NCBI GenBank assembly: GCA_943736015.1
Contig: OX031069.1
Span: forward strand, 38,722,728-38,786,727
DNA length: 64,000 bases
Reading direction: 5' to 3'
DNA from: Tridacna crocea
Lineage: Eukaryota; Mollusca; Bivalvia; Cardiida; Cardiidae
Part shown: positions 52,407-62,530 of the stretch, piece by piece
Numbering within the stretch: position 1 is the stretch's first letter
Layout: every line of letters begins with the position of its first letter
Translations under genes and position numbers: made by a program
Notes under the pieces: generated by a model
The model's input: the letters and a program-made list of their open reading frames with translations, nothing else
What the model was told of the DNA's origin: nothing
Database searches by the model: none

Positions 52407-52530
52407 GTTCTGAATTACACTTTTGTGCTAATTCTTAAGAACTTTTTTGTAAATTCACAAGGAATGCAATTTCTGATTGGCTTGACCAAATGCCAACCGG
52501 AACCGGAAGTTATGTTACTTTTTAAAAGGA
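52407..52530. mobile_element. Possible degenerate Pal-F
   Basis: CTAATTCTTAAGAACTTTTTTG and TTTCTGATTGGCTTGACC (first trimmed) resemble the left half of Pal-F; no mirrored half was found. Confidence 0.25.
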
Positions 52531-52739
52531 GAGTAATACAAGGGCTCATATACCTAAAATGGTTGTTCATTACAGTCCTGTGTCTTGATTTTATATCCCG
52601 GTACAATGCAATCCTCTTGTGTTACCGGTGGCATTCGTTACACTTTTAATACTTCAAACGTTTTTCTTTCATGTAAGATTGATTTCGGAGTTGAATTTGA
52701 AACCTGGACGTCCTAATTCAGTCATCAATAGAAGGTTTT

Positions 52740-52975
52740 ATCATGTGGGATATTTTTCCAAGTCTGCACAACCTAAGTTTTATAAAGGTAAGACCATGGA
52801 AATACTTGAAGATAGAGCTGTGGTCATTTCATCGCTGAAACTACTTTCATGCTATTAAGAGCCAACTATATGGACTCGATGCCTGCCCACCGACCACAAC
52901 AGCTCTTATTTTCTCCTGTTGTGTTGAAAGGGTCGCAACGGAGTTAAGCACCATTCAAACTAACATACAATACTT
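52740..52975 (+). mobile_element. SINE-gamma/delta 3' part
   Basis: CCCACCGACCACAACAGC, TGTGTTGAAAGGGTCGC and GAGTTAAGCACCATTCAAAC form a diverged SINE tail. The upstream part is uncertain. Confidence 0.45.
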
Positions 52976-53186
52976 TAATCGTTACAACTATCGACTGGTG
53001 CATTTCTCTGCGGGCGTATGTCATTAGTGTCTGCCTACCTTACTCCTTCCCGTTCAGAACATATTTCTAAGCAGTCGGGACTACCTTTCACTTTAGCAGT
53101 CCACGAAATGATTGTGCACATGCTCGTTAAAAGTAAGGTCGACGCCATTTTGGATTTAAAGTATGCGTCGTATCTTAGTCACATAT

Positions 53187-53733
53187 TTAAAGGTGGCCCT
53201 TCAGATCTTGGGACGAAAATTTAAAAAAAATGCAAAAAAATCATCCTTATACTCCCCAAGCCTTTTAATTTGCCTTCATAAAACCCCAGTAATCGAAAAC
53301 CATCCGATAGCACGAGAAATTAGAGATTTACTACGACCCAGTTTGACACCAACGGAAGACACATTCTAATTTTAGATGATCATTTCGCTCATTTATATAC
53401 AGGAATACACAGACAAAGTTTCAAATATAGGGTCCGAAGAAGACATTATGGAAAATAATTATTACATGTTTGTTATGTAATGGAATTTAAGCGTTATAAG
53501 TCACGTGCCAGTGACTTGACATTCCCAAAATGCTTTATTGATTTTTGGCGGGAAATCTAAAAATACCTTAAGAGGCTACGTAGCCTTTTTGGGGAACACC
53601 ATCAAAAAATTTTTGTTTGTAATTTTATGAGTCTTACTTATTGATGATTTGTATTATTTTTTCATATAAATTTTACTGATATAAATGTTTTTTAATTTGG
53701 TGAGATGTAAAAATTCTAAATACCCAACTTTAA
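53187..53733 (+). mobile_element. Rep-I, TTAA-ended repeat
   Basis: TTAAAGGTGGCCCTTCAG at the left and AAATACCCAACTTTAA at the right give short inverted ends (TTAAAGKTGG) with TTAA outermost. Landmarks: CTTATACTCCCCAAGCC, CCAGTAATCGAAAACCATCC, GTTATGTAATGGAATTTAAGC, AGAGGCTACGTAGCCT. No coding frame is conserved with the reverse copy at 57050-57589. Confidence 0.85.
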
Positions 53734-53781
53734 TACAATCTGTCAATTTTATTTGATTGTATTGACTGCAGTAATAAAATG

Positions 53782-53783
<2 letters not shown>

Positions 53784-53836
<53 letters not shown>
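53784..53836 (+). repeat. (TG)n microsatellite
   Basis: About 26 uninterrupted dinucleotides, ending four bases before the TTAA of the next Pal-A. Confidence 0.98.
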
Positions 53837-53838
<2 letters not shown>

Positions 53839-53839
53839 T

Positions 53840-54069
53840 TTAACTTTGTACCACACCATAAAATTTCAGGCTTTTTGAAATTGAACGCATTTGCAGAAAG
53901 GCAAAATAAATGTAACTCAAATCATGCCATAACCTGTGAAAGAAGAGAAAATATTGTGCGAAAAGGAGAAAATGCTGGTTACCAGCATTTTCTCCTTTTC
54001 GCACAATGTTTTCAAGAATCATATTGCTTTGTGTCGTTAAAACGCGGAATTGTGAAGTAAACGGTTTAA
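53840..54069 (+). mobile_element. Pal-A MITE with symmetric arm change
   Basis: TTAACTTTGTACCACACC to AGTAAACGGTTTAA, 230 bp. GTGCGAAAAGG and CCTTTTCGCAC carry the same G-to-C change in both arms. Confidence 0.93.
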
Positions 54070-54104
54070 TTGTTTACAACATTTTTTCGATCATAGACTG
54101 ACAG

Positions 54105-54245
54105 CAATGCAGTTATTCAGGTATTTTCTGGGTTTAACCAGTGCTAGGCCAAGGGCAATCCTAAGAAAAGGCCAGTGCTTCGATTGGGGATCGAGCTTTC
54201 TGGGTTTTGGGTCCCACAGGTTCATCTCTATAAGCCAAGCCGCAC
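54105..54245 (-). mobile_element. SINE-delta with tRNA-like head
   Basis: In reverse: GGCTTGGCTTATAGAGATG, AAAGCTCGATCCCCAATCG (B-box-like), then GGCCTAGCACTGGTTAAACC and CAGAAAATACCTG. Confidence 0.5.
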
Positions 54246-54396
54246 TTTCAAATCAGAACTAGGGTGTTGACAAGGGACAGTGCAAAAGTTAAAAGAAAAT
54301 TCTTTACCTGTCGTAAACGTTGAACATAATACTCATACAACTGCTAGTGCTGTCCATACTATGCATATAAACAATGGAGTATTTGTTCGGACAGCT

Positions 54397-54773
54397 GGGT
54401 CCGTGAAGTTGGCCTAACGCGCAGTAATCGACATTCAGCTCAATATCAGCCTTGTCGAGCCAGCTCGACAATACAGCTCAACGGCCAGCTCAACAGCAAA
54501 AATACATATATATGTCAGAATCAAAGTCCGTTGAGCCAGCTCGACATTCCAGTTCAACGGCCAGCTCAACAGCAAAAATACTAGATCCATGTCCGTTGAC
54601 CCAGCTCGACATTCCAGCTCAACCGCCAGCTCAGCAGTAAAAGTACTTATACATATGTTTCAATCAATGTCCGTTCGATAAATGTCCGTTGAGCTGGAAT
54701 GTCGAATTGGCTCATTAAGGCTGGTGTTGAGCTGAATGTCGATTACTGAGCGTTGAGCCAATTTCACGGACCC
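54397..54773. mobile_element. 377-bp element with ~57-bp terminal inverted repeats and an internal tandem
   Basis: GGGTCCGTGAAGTTGGCC, AGTAATCGACATTCAGCTC and AATATCAGCCTT at the left are mirrored at the right (reverse complement GGGTCCGTGAAATTGGC, AGTAATCGACATTCAGCTC, AACACCAGCCTT) with about five mismatches. Short GGGTCC-type ends recall the Harbinger-like group, but no target duplication was clear. There is no coding capacity. Confidence 0.85.
54453..54669 (+). repeat. Three tandem units inside the 54397 element
   Basis: Units start at 54453, 54530 and 54594 (77, 64 and ~76 bp). Each contains GAGCCAGCTCGACA-like, CAGCTCAACGGCCAGCTCAA-like and GCAAAAATAC motifs followed by a variable spacer. 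A partial inverted unit (GAGCTGGAATGTCG) follows at 54689. Confidence 0.88.
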
Positions 54774-54849
54774 CTATCAAGTACTGCTTTAACAACCTTG
54801 AGAAAGAAGCTATTTTAAAACTTTATTTTGAAAGGGAAAAATTTTCGTA

Positions 54850-55060
54850 ACTCTTTACTCGAAGAAAACATTTCAGACTTACCAATATTGAATGCATTTT
54901 CAGGTAGCAACTTAGATATGGCACCATTGATTGAACCTGTGTGAAATAGGAAGGAAGACATTTAAGGAAAAGGAGAAAATATCAGCACCAAATTCTCCTA
55001 TTCACACCAAAAGATCACAAGCATTGTTTAAAACTCATTATTGGGGTAATAGGGTAGATC
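54850..55060 (+). mobile_element. Degenerate Pal-A
   Basis: AACTCTTTACTCGAAG, AATTGAATGCATTTTCAGG (near), GGAAAAGGAGAAAATATC and CAAATTCTCCTATTC; ends at GGGGTAATAGGG. Confidence 0.55.
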
Positions 55061-55355
55061 TAACTTTCTATAAAACGTAAAAAAAAAACATAGGGGTAGC
55101 GGTAAATTAAAACCCTTTGCCATCACATAAAATATTTTCCTTCAGATAAAGAGTTTCAATTTTTTTCAACATATTTTTACAAACCTTCTCCAAGTCTGTT
55201 AAAACTCAGGATAGTCAACTGGTCTCCATTACACAGAAACATTGCACAACCCTATACACTTTGCTGTATCAGGTGATGGATTATAAACTACAGGAATATG
55301 TATGCCTATATTCTAAACTCACCTCTCAACTGTACTGTCAGTACTTTGATTGAAG

Positions 55356-55378
55356 TAAACCGACGATATAACATTTGC
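55356..55378. mobile_element. Pal-G terminal relic
   Basis: GAAGTAAACCGACGATATAA is one outer arm of Pal-G without its partner. Confidence 0.5.
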
Positions 55379-55483
55379 AATGGACATGTTCTCGCTCTTT
55401 GGACATCCTTGAATACTACACAACCGGACTTAATAATAATGTCTTTAACGCTTTCATTACCAGTGATGCACATCAAGCTTCTG

Positions 55484-55540
55484 TGGGCAAGGCAGATCAA
55501 GATCAGACTGCATTAAACATGCAGTCTGAGCCCTGATAGT
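55484..55540. mobile_element. Pal-C, shortened
   Basis: GCAGATCAAGATCAGACTGC, loop ATTAAACAT, GCAGTCTGAGCCC. Confidence 0.55.
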
Positions 55541-55939
55541 ATTTCCTTTCACTGTACCTCACACAATACTCTTTTCAAGTAATTGGCTTCTTTCCCGTAT
55601 AGACATCGCATTACCAACCCAAAGGACTTTTTTCTTTAAACGTCACAGTCGTAAATTCAGACAAAACAATGAAAGAGGTCCGTAACAGTACTGCTATTTT
55701 TAGAAACACTAGGCAACAAATCTGACAATTTTCGGAGGGTGTTCTCTATCGATTTATATCAATATATCAAAACCGCCCGTCACTTTTGCCAGTTACTCGG
55801 AAGCAAAGTCGCCCTAAATTACTCCAGAAGTGGAAAAGAGGACAAGTCCTGTGGAATGCAATAATTTATTGCCAACGATAAAAAAAAAAAACACACAACA
55901 AGGAGATGACTGATGCATCGACGTTTTTCAGTTTCTTTT

Positions 55940-56163
55940 TTAACTCTTTGCTTAACTACAAAATTTTAGACCTGTCTAAATTGCAAGCATTTGCAAATGG
56001 CAAAATAGACATGACTCAAAAATTAAAACTTGATATCAGAAGAGTAGAGAACATTGTGGGAAAGGTGAAAATGCTGGTTAACAGCATTTTCTCCTTTTCC
56101 CACAATGTTTTCAGAAGGCTTTTTTCCTCTGGGTCGTAAAAACCAGGGAATGTTTGGTAAAGA
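55940..56163 (+). mobile_element. Pal-A MITE, right terminus cut by a SINE
   Basis: TTAACTCTTTGCTTAAC start and a nearly perfect hairpin. It ends at GTTTGGTAAAG, about eight bases short of the expected TTAA, where SINE-delta sequence begins. Confidence 0.88.
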
Positions 56164-56275
56164 CACTTCGGAGTCTAGCCTAGTACTGGTGAAACCCAGG
56201 AAACATGAATATGTGAACTGTCGCCGTGGTATGACTGAAATACTGTTGAAAGCGGCGTAAAACACCATTCAAATA
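56164..56275 (+). mobile_element. SINE-delta 3' part
   Basis: CTAGCCTAGTACTGGTGAAA, CCCAGGAAACATGAATATG, CTGTTGAAAGCGGCG, TAAAACACCATTCAAATAAA. Confidence 0.7.
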
Positions 56276-56499
56276 AAAGTGATCAGATTGAACAGAACGT
56301 ATAAGCTGATTCAAAAATTGTTGAGTTTCAGATTATTGTTTTTACCCATCGAAAGAGATCGAAGTTATATATCTGGCTTTAAGGCTATCCTCCCAAGAAG
56401 CTTCTAGTCAACATGAAATATTTTTTGTTGTTAACACAGTATTGAGAATTTATACTGATTCAATAATTCTAAACACTTTTAATTGCCTAGAAATTCTTT

Positions 56500-56800
56500 A
56501 AATTGGTTGGTTATTTCCATTTATTTATCGTCGCTACCGGTTGCCGATCGAGCGACGCCCCCAGAAGACGGTTAGTTGGTACGGGGGATAGTGCAAGGAT
56601 ACAGGTCGAAACTACTGAGAGCTTCGCCTGGTTACTTAACGTGCTCGGCGTATAGCACCGTCACACGGGACCTCGGTTTAATGTCTCATCCGAAACACTA
56701 TTAGTAATTTTAGTTGGCCAGCCAGGGATTCGAACCCACAACCTGTAGGACATTGTGTTCACAAGTCCTACGCTCTACCTACTGAGCTATATCGGCTGGT
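56500..56800 (-). mobile_element. SINE-alpha, complete tRNA-like head
   Basis: In reverse the head reads GCCGATATAGCTCAGTAGG, TAGAGCGTAGGACTTGTG, GTTGTGGGTTCGAATCCC and TGGCTGGCC. The A box and an exact B box (GGTTCGAATCC) are preserved, but a CCA-less, oversized anticodon region argues against a functional tRNA gene. The body has GAGACATTAAACCGAGGTCC, GACGGTGCTATACGCCGAGC and GGCGTCGCTCGATCGGC, with tail GATAAATAAATGG. Confidence 0.92.
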
Positions 56801-57049
56801 ATTTCTTTAAAATGTCTATCTACAAAGTTTTTGTTCATACCTCAATTACTTTTTTTGTAAAGGGAGGTAATATTGAATTCTCTTTGATATGAGGTATGAC
56901 ACCCTTAAAAATCATCACTATTGTAGTATCTTAAACGAGCCACCTTTTGGGGTTTGCCTTCTTACAAATTATCGTTTTCAAGTCTAAAATCACTATACCA
57001 GAACAAATTTGCAGTGGAAATAGATGTTCCGTTTCAGGGTAGGAATACC

Positions 57050-57589
57050 TTACAGGTGGGTATTTAGAATTTTTTACATCTCACCGAATCAGAAAATGTA
57101 TATATCCCTGAAATTCATATGAACAAATAATACAAATCATCAATAATTAAGATTTATAAAATTAAAAAAAAAAGATGGTGTTCCCTTAAAAGGCTACTTA
57201 GCCTCTTAAGCTGTTTTTAGATTTCGCGCCAAAATCAATAAAGCATTCTGGGAATGTCAAGTGACTGGCATGTGATTCATAACGCATAAATTCCATTACA
57301 TGACAAACATGTAACGATTATTTTCCATAATTTCTTCTTCGGACGCAATGTTTGAAACTTCATCTGTGTATTCCTGTATGTTAATGTGCGAATTGATCAT
57401 CTAAAAATAGAACGTGTCTCCCGTTGGTGTCAACCTGGGCCAAAGTAAATCTCTAATTTCTCGTGTTGTCGGATGGTTTTCGATTACTGCGGTTTTATGG
57501 ATGAAAATTAAAAGGCTTTGGGAGTATAAGGACAATTTTTTTGCATTTTTTGAAAAATTTTCTCCCTAAATCTAAAGGGCAACCCTTAA
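57050..57589 (-). mobile_element. Rep-I, reverse copy
   Basis: Aligns with 53187-53733 over its length (AAGGCTACTTAGCCTC, CATTCTGGGAATGTCAAGTG, AGAACGTGTCTCCCGTTGG). TTAA at 57586-57589 is kept; the other end has decayed to TTAC. Confidence 0.85.
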
Positions 57590-57792
57590 GTGCTTTTAAA
57601 CCGTCATTCTGTACAAATATTATAGGTAAAGGAGAAAATGCTGTTAACACTGAAGCATTTTCTCCTTGTCTAACAAAGTTTTGTCTGTTTTCTAAAACAA
57701 ATTCAGTCATATATGAAGGCATTTAATTTGTCAGTCTGTTAATGCTTTCAAATAGGACAGTTCTAACATTTTGTAGTCTAGTAAAGAGTGAA
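57586..57792 (-). mobile_element. Pal-A MITE abutting Rep-I, old
   Basis: GGTAAAGGAGAAAATGCTG, AAGCATTTTCTCCTTGTC, TTAATTTGTCAGTCTG and the end GTAAAGAGTGAA. The left end merges with the TTAA of Rep-I. Confidence 0.65.
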
Positions 57793-57827
57793 CTCTTTAC
57801 ATTCCATAGATGATACTAGAAGCTTTT

Positions 57828-57896
57828 GTGGACAGTTTAGATCAGAGATCAGACTGCACGTTCTGTGCAGTCTGATCTCTGATCTAAACTGTTCAC
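57828..57896. mobile_element. Pal-C hairpin, near perfect
   Basis: GTGGACAGTTTAGATCAGAG and its mirror ending ATCTAAACTGTTCAC carry the same TTTAG/CTAAA variant in both arms. Confidence 0.92.
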
Positions 57897-59123
57897 TGTT
57901 ATATTCTAGAGTGCCGGTATGACCACATTGTCTCTTGATCTTGCAGAGGAAAAATATATCTAGCCTTTGAGAACGTGCAGTTTATTCATACAGTACTGAT
58001 ATAGGTAATGAAACAAATAGCCCAAGTCTATGAAGCTAATATTGACAGTTTATGACATTTTGACATCGTTCAGTAACTTTACTCAAATTAACGGGGGTCT
58101 TTAGATTGCCTATAGGTTTCCAAAGTGACGCAGACAGTTTATCGCATAACGACACATGACTTCAATGTGATATATAGTCGTTACGAAATTTTGTATTTTA
58201 CATACGCTTGAGACAAAGTTCACGTGACATCGTACGTCATAGGACTGTATTCCTACACCCTACTTCCGGACTATGACCGACATAAAAATATGATTTTCTG
58301 TCATTCCACTCTTAAATTTTCGATGATACTGTCAGACTAAGATTTTTCATAAGATTATAAGAAGAATACTTCCTACATTTAGGCTCATTGCTTGGAATTG
58401 CTTTTCAGTCTGGATTTTAACCCTGGTGAATACAGTATGTTTAAATTAACTCTGTTGAAAGAATTGCGGTTTCTTGCAGTCGTGTTTGCATAGAACATAA
58501 GATGAAACTATCTGATAGAGTCTGCTATTCGTTGATTTTAATAGTAAATATAATTAGACTGGTTTAAACCATTTTATTTTCTTTTAAGTTGCCAAAGACT
58601 TGCCAGACTCTCTAAACAGAACTTTATCTCAAAAGTCAAATTATGTCAGATCCCATATATCGTATGTCTAATTTAGGAACGTACGTCATTTCCGTCTGAC
58701 TAGTCCGATTCGATCAAGAGCTCTATGGATGAACAGTACCGTTCCATCCAGCTTGACTCATTTGATTACACTTGGCTTTCTTCGTTATCGTTTATTCTTA
58801 TGAAAGTAATAACTATGTCAATCATGGTCAATTGATACTGACAATTTATGACTTTTTTTAGTTGTTTGATTGTTTGGTTGGCATTCAAAATATTAGGATC
58901 ACCATTGTTTCACATAACGGTAGAATGTACAAACTCGTTTTCCCCAGACTAACTAGGGTCCATGTTATACCAACCATTCCAAACTGCATTATTTTGTCTT
59001 TCCCTAGAATTAAGACATTTTCTGACTGTAAAACCGTTTGTTCAAGTCGAACAGAAGTTGGGTAATTGAGATATGGGATTTACATTTTGAAAATGACCAA
59101 AAACCTGCTATTAGGTATATAGT
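57897..59123. other. Longest repeat-free stretch; nothing recognised
   Basis: About 1.2 kb without any member of the families above. No frame has coding character, no splice-like context was convincing, and no structural RNA was recognised. Confidence 0.5.
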
Positions 59124-59165
59124 TTGGCATAGTGTCCAACAAGCTTGGCATAGTGTCCAACAAGC
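59124..59165 (+). repeat. 2 x 21-bp tandem repeat
   Basis: TTGGCATAGTGTCCAACAAG plus C, twice without change. Confidence 0.95.
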
Positions 59166-59297
59166 TAGAGGACTAATTTTATAATAATACTGTCCGAAAG
59201 CTTGACCACTGGTTGGATTGGACAAAGACCAATACTACTGTTTTGTGGTATTAACTCTCAAAGAGTCTTTCACGACTGTACTTGGCTTTGCGATCAA

Positions 59298-59343
59298 TGT
59301 AGAACAAGATCAGACTGCAGCCAGATCTTTAATCTACTCTGTC
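59298..59343. mobile_element. Degenerate Pal-C
   Basis: ATGTAGAACAAGATCAGACTG (edge trimmed), then CAGATCTTTAATCTACTCTG; the loop side is shortened. Confidence 0.5.
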
Positions 59344-59840
59344 AACATTAAGAAACACTGTAGACAAAAGCAACCGCGAAAGTACATTTTTTTCGGGTTC
59401 AGTTCAAGAAAGAACATTTCTGTTTATTTTACTCGGTGTTCTCTGAGTTAAGGATGACCCAGCCACAGCTTGAACTTTTGTCTTTCCGCACTAGAGGTGG
59501 CATTACGTAGAAAACCTATACCATTTGTTGCAGATTTGTTCAAGAAGTCATGGGTTAAAACCTAGCCCCGTGTCTAGCTGTCACTCAGCTATTATAAGTT
59601 AGTTAAAGCAATTACGCGCATTCGGGACATTTCAGTCAAACTTTCAGACATAGGCGTCAAATTTCAAAACTTTATTTCTTCTTGCCATCTGAGACTGAGT
59701 CACGTGGTAAGGAATATTGTCGTATCACATTTTCCTTTGCGTCATTCAGCTTTTTTACTTTGCTTATATTACGTTTATAATTACGTTTATATTACGTTCT
59801 CTTTTATCTAATGTTCTCGACGTCCTTTAAGTCTGTTGAT
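59344..59840. other. No recognisable feature
   Basis: Only a short repeat TATATTACGTTTATAATTACG (first base excluded) near 59766 was noticed. Confidence 0.4.
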
Positions 59841-60050
59841 CCATTTATCAAACAAGCCTGTAACGACCCCAAGGTTTGGAGGCTTTTTAAAACATCGTGG
59901 AAAGAGAGAATACCTATACTTTGAACAGCATTTTATAAGTCTCCCACCATGTTTTCCATCCTTTCAAATCAGATCACATCATTTGAGTTACTTTTACAAT
60001 GTAGACTGAAAACTCTTTCAGTTTGAATCAGTCTATGTTTTGTTTTGTTT
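59841..60050 (-). mobile_element. Degenerate Pal-A
   Basis: TATCAAACAAGCCTG, AACGACCCCAAGG, TTTTAAAACATCGTGG, CAGCATTTTATAAG and CTCTTTCAGTTTGAATCAG keep the order. The hairpin is lost. Confidence 0.5.
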
Positions 60051-60164
60051 TTTTTTAATCGGTGAATAATAGATAAATTTAGGCAAAAGAAAACAACGCG
60101 GAGATGCTTCATTATAATCTTGATTTGTACCGTCCTCGAATGCCTTTTCTTCGATCTAGATAAA

Positions 60165-60248
60165 TATCGTCGGTTTACTTCAAAAACCACGTAACTGCAG
60201 TTAGAAACAAGCTGTAGTTACGAGGTTTTTAAAGAAAACCGACGATAT
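60165..60248. mobile_element. Pal-G palindrome
   Basis: ATATCGTCGGTTTACTTC to AAAACCGACGATAT; the left inner arm has CACGTAACTGCAGTTAG in place of the consensus. Confidence 0.85.
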
Positions 60249-60253
60249 GCTAG

Positions 60254-60345
60254 CTTTTGACCAGCATTTTGTTACTGATAAGGAATGAATAAATAGCACT
60301 TTGCGATTGGTCAAAAATGTATTCGTGTTTATTCTAAGGGTCCCT
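60254..60345. repeat. Rep-L fragment
   Basis: CTTTTGACCAGCATTTTG, AAGGAATGAATAAATAGC and GCGATTGGTCAAAAATG recur at 62855-62945. A 41-base piece with TGTATTCGTGTTTATTCTA is repeated at 60318 and 60357. Confidence 0.55.
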
Positions 60346-60424
60346 TTGGTAAAAAATGTACTCGTGTTTATTCTAGGTGCCCCCTGCCTATTTGCTGGCA
60401 AATTTACGCCTTCCATCTTTTTGT

Positions 60425-60647
60425 CTTTATCCAATAATCCCGACTTTTAACGACCCTGAGAAAGAACCCTTTTGAAAACATTGTGGAAAAAGGAGAAAAT
60501 GCTGATTACTAGCATTTTCTCCTTTTCCCACTACGTTTTCTACCTTACATGATACAAATTTCAAATTTTTGGTCACTTTTACTTCGTCGCCTGCAAATGT
60601 TTACAATTTGGACTTGTCTAAAATTTTGTCTATTGGAAAGAGTTTAA
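60425..60647 (-). mobile_element. Pal-A MITE
   Basis: The left end is eroded (TTTATCCAATAATCCC). The hairpin has ATGCTGATTACTAGCAT at its centre, with paired changes. The right end GGAAAGAGTTTAA is present. Confidence 0.88.
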
Positions 60648-60749
60648 GACATTTCTTTTTTGTCCTATGGCCTTGGAATGATTTTAAAACCATACATGTT
60701 TGTTAGGTCCCCCATACACATCTAGAAAGTACTTTAAGGACATATACAC

Positions 60750-60980
60750 TTAACTCTGTTCCATATGACGAAAATTCAGCCTGTTCAAAAATAAAATCAG
60801 TTTTAGGCGACAAGTTAAATGTGACTCATAAACACGAAAACTTGTTTCTCAAACGACAGAAAAACATTATGGGGAAACCAGAAGACTATGTTAACCAGAA
60901 TTTTCTCCTTGTCCCACAATGTTTTCAAAAATTAGGGTCTCTGAGTCGTTTAAATTCGGAATTGTGTAGTAACAGGCTAA
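60750..60980 (+). mobile_element. Pal-A MITE, diverged
   Basis: TTAACTCTGTTCCATATG to GTGTAGTAACAGGCTAA. The left arm is degraded (CCAGAAGACTATG) and the right arm is readable. Confidence 0.8.
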
Positions 60981-61175
60981 ATAGAAAAGCGAAAAAGCAC
61001 AGCTGTTCTTACAATTAGGTATACTAGTTAAACCATAATAAACCCTAAGTTCAAGGTGAAAGCCTAGAAACAAAGGTTCTAAACAGAATTTTTGCTTGCG
61101 GTACAGAAAGAATGTTGCATAGTCGACTGTACATTTTAGCACTTCAACGAGTAATTCTACAAAGCTCCATTAACT

Positions 61176-61404
61176 CTGTTTGGTGTCCGTGGCTGTGAGG
61201 TAGAGTGTCGGCCTCATAACCATAAGTTCCCGAGTTCAATACCCGAGCGCGGATGTCAACTTTGGGATTGTTCATTGGCCCACACATTCGGCGCGAGAAC
61301 TGGTGTAACATTAGTTCCCAGGAAGCAGAATCGAGAGAGATTAGTACGAGTTGTTATATTAACTTGTTTTTCAATCGATGTAAAATAAATAGGTTTAACC
61401 TAAA
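61176..61404 (+). mobile_element. SINE-beta, tRNA-derived
   Basis: TTGGTGTCCGTGGCTGTGAG and GTAGAGTGTCGG (A box region), CGAGTTCAATACCCGAGC (B box with changes), TGTCAACTTTGGGATTG, AGTTCCCAGGAAGCAGAATC, ending CGATGTAAAATAAATAGG. It aligns with 45878-46081 along its length. Confidence 0.88.
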
Positions 61405-61427
61405 CTCAGTGGAAAGCTTACAGGACT

Positions 61428-61656
61428 TTAACCCTTTACTCCATAGATACTCATTTCTACGCATTGCTTGTAGGAGCCTTTGGAAAACATTGTGGCAAAA
61501 GGTGAAATTGCTCGTGACGAGCAATTTCACCTTTTGTCACAATGTTTTCTATGCTATCAAAAGGTGTCATATACACATAAGAAAGGGCCTCATCCTTGCT
61601 GTTATTTAGGGTCAATTAGAGATACCATAGAAATGCCTTATGGGGTAAAGGGTTCA
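61428..61656 (+). mobile_element. Pal-B MITE
   Basis: TTAACCCTTTACTCCATAG to GGGTAAAGGGTTCA. The hairpin GAAATTGCTCGTGACGAGC is near perfect. SINE-gamma sequence begins at its last base. Confidence 0.93.
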
Positions 61657-61893
61657 AACATGTGGTCGCTGGTTCGATCCCTGGCTCGAGGGTTGATGAC
61701 AGTCATTGCACCGGGATTCATTACCCCCTCATCGTTGTCTCGAAGATGCTAATGTGGGAAAGTAGCACGTGGCTTGGAAAGATTATTGTGCAGGGTATTG
61801 GTCGATTGAAATTCGGGAGAAAATGGATAGGTGCACTTGCTGCCGCGATACAACTGGAATAATGTTGAAAACAGCGTTAAACACCATACAATC
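61657..61893 (+). mobile_element. SINE-gamma, head truncated
   Basis: Begins just before a B box (GTCGCTGGTTCGATCCCTGG), then ATTACCCCCTCATCG, GGATAGGTGCACTTGCTGCC, GGAATAATGTTGAAAACAGC and GTTAAACACCATACAATC, tail CAACCAACCAA. Confidence 0.85.
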
Positions 61894-61916
61894 AACCAAC
61901 CAAGTAATCCAATGTT

Positions 61917-62164
61917 TTAACAACTCTCCAGGCAAAAGCCTGGAAAAATTTTAGAATTGTCAAATTTGAAGAATTTGCAGACGACAAAATAAGCATGACT
62001 CAAAAATTGAAAAAAAAAAAAGAAATGGCTTCAGAAGAATAGAAAACATTGTTGGAAAAAAAAGAAAGTGCTGGTTACCAGCATTTTCTCCTATTCCTAC
62101 TATGTTTTCAAAAGGCTTTTTCCTCTGGGTCGTTAAAACGAGGGATTGTTTGGTATAGGGCTAA
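61917..62164 (+). mobile_element. Pal-A MITE
   Basis: TTAACAACTCTCCAGGC start is changed; TTTGCAGACGACAAAATAAG, an A run and the hairpin GCTGGTTACCAGC follow, then GGTATAGGGCTAAC at the right. Confidence 0.85.
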
Positions 62165-62349
62165 CAAGCATTTGCTCCTTTTCCAACAATGTTTTCATGC
62201 TTGTCAAGTACCTTCTCCTTTTCCAACGATGTTTTCGAGCTTTTCAAAGAAAAATATCGTTAATCTACTAAGATCAAATTTATTTTTTCGTCTGCAAATC
62301 ATTTCAGTTAAATAAGAGTCTATTATTTTGTCCATTTGTTCAGAATTAA
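62161..62349 (-). mobile_element. Pal-A right-hand half with duplicated arm
   Basis: CTCCTTTTCCAACAATGTTTTC (trimmed) and CTCCTTTTCCAACGATGTTTTC repeat at 62173 and 62217. TTTCGTCTGCAAATC and TTTGTCCATTTG precede TTAA at 62346-62349. Confidence 0.65.
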
Positions 62350-62445
62350 CCCTTTGGGTGCTAAGCGCGGCTCACTCCGCTTTTTTGCGGAAACTGCAGA
62401 TCAAGATCAGACTGCACTGATCTTAGACCCTCACCATCCGATTCC
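62346..62445 (+). mobile_element. Pal-C with outer TTAA end
   Basis: TTAACCCTTTGGGTGCTAAG, GCGGCTCACTCCGC, then GCAGATCAAGATCAGACTGC, a minimal loop and ACTGATCTTAG. It shares its TTAA with the preceding Pal-A piece. Confidence 0.7.
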
Positions 62446-62482
62446 AATATTGAGATATCCCCCCCTCCAAAACAAAAAAGCA

Positions 62483-62530
62483 GTAGTTACCAGCATTTTC
62501 TCCTTTTCCCTCACAACTTTTTCTCATTTT
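62483..62530. mobile_element. Pal-A arm fragment
   Basis: GTTACCAGCATTTTCTCC and TTTTCCCTCACAAC only. Confidence 0.5.

Noticed and set aside
56713-56800. tRNA gene
   Set aside because: Good A and B boxes, but continuous with a SINE body that is repeated elsewhere, and the anticodon region does not fold as a normal tRNA.
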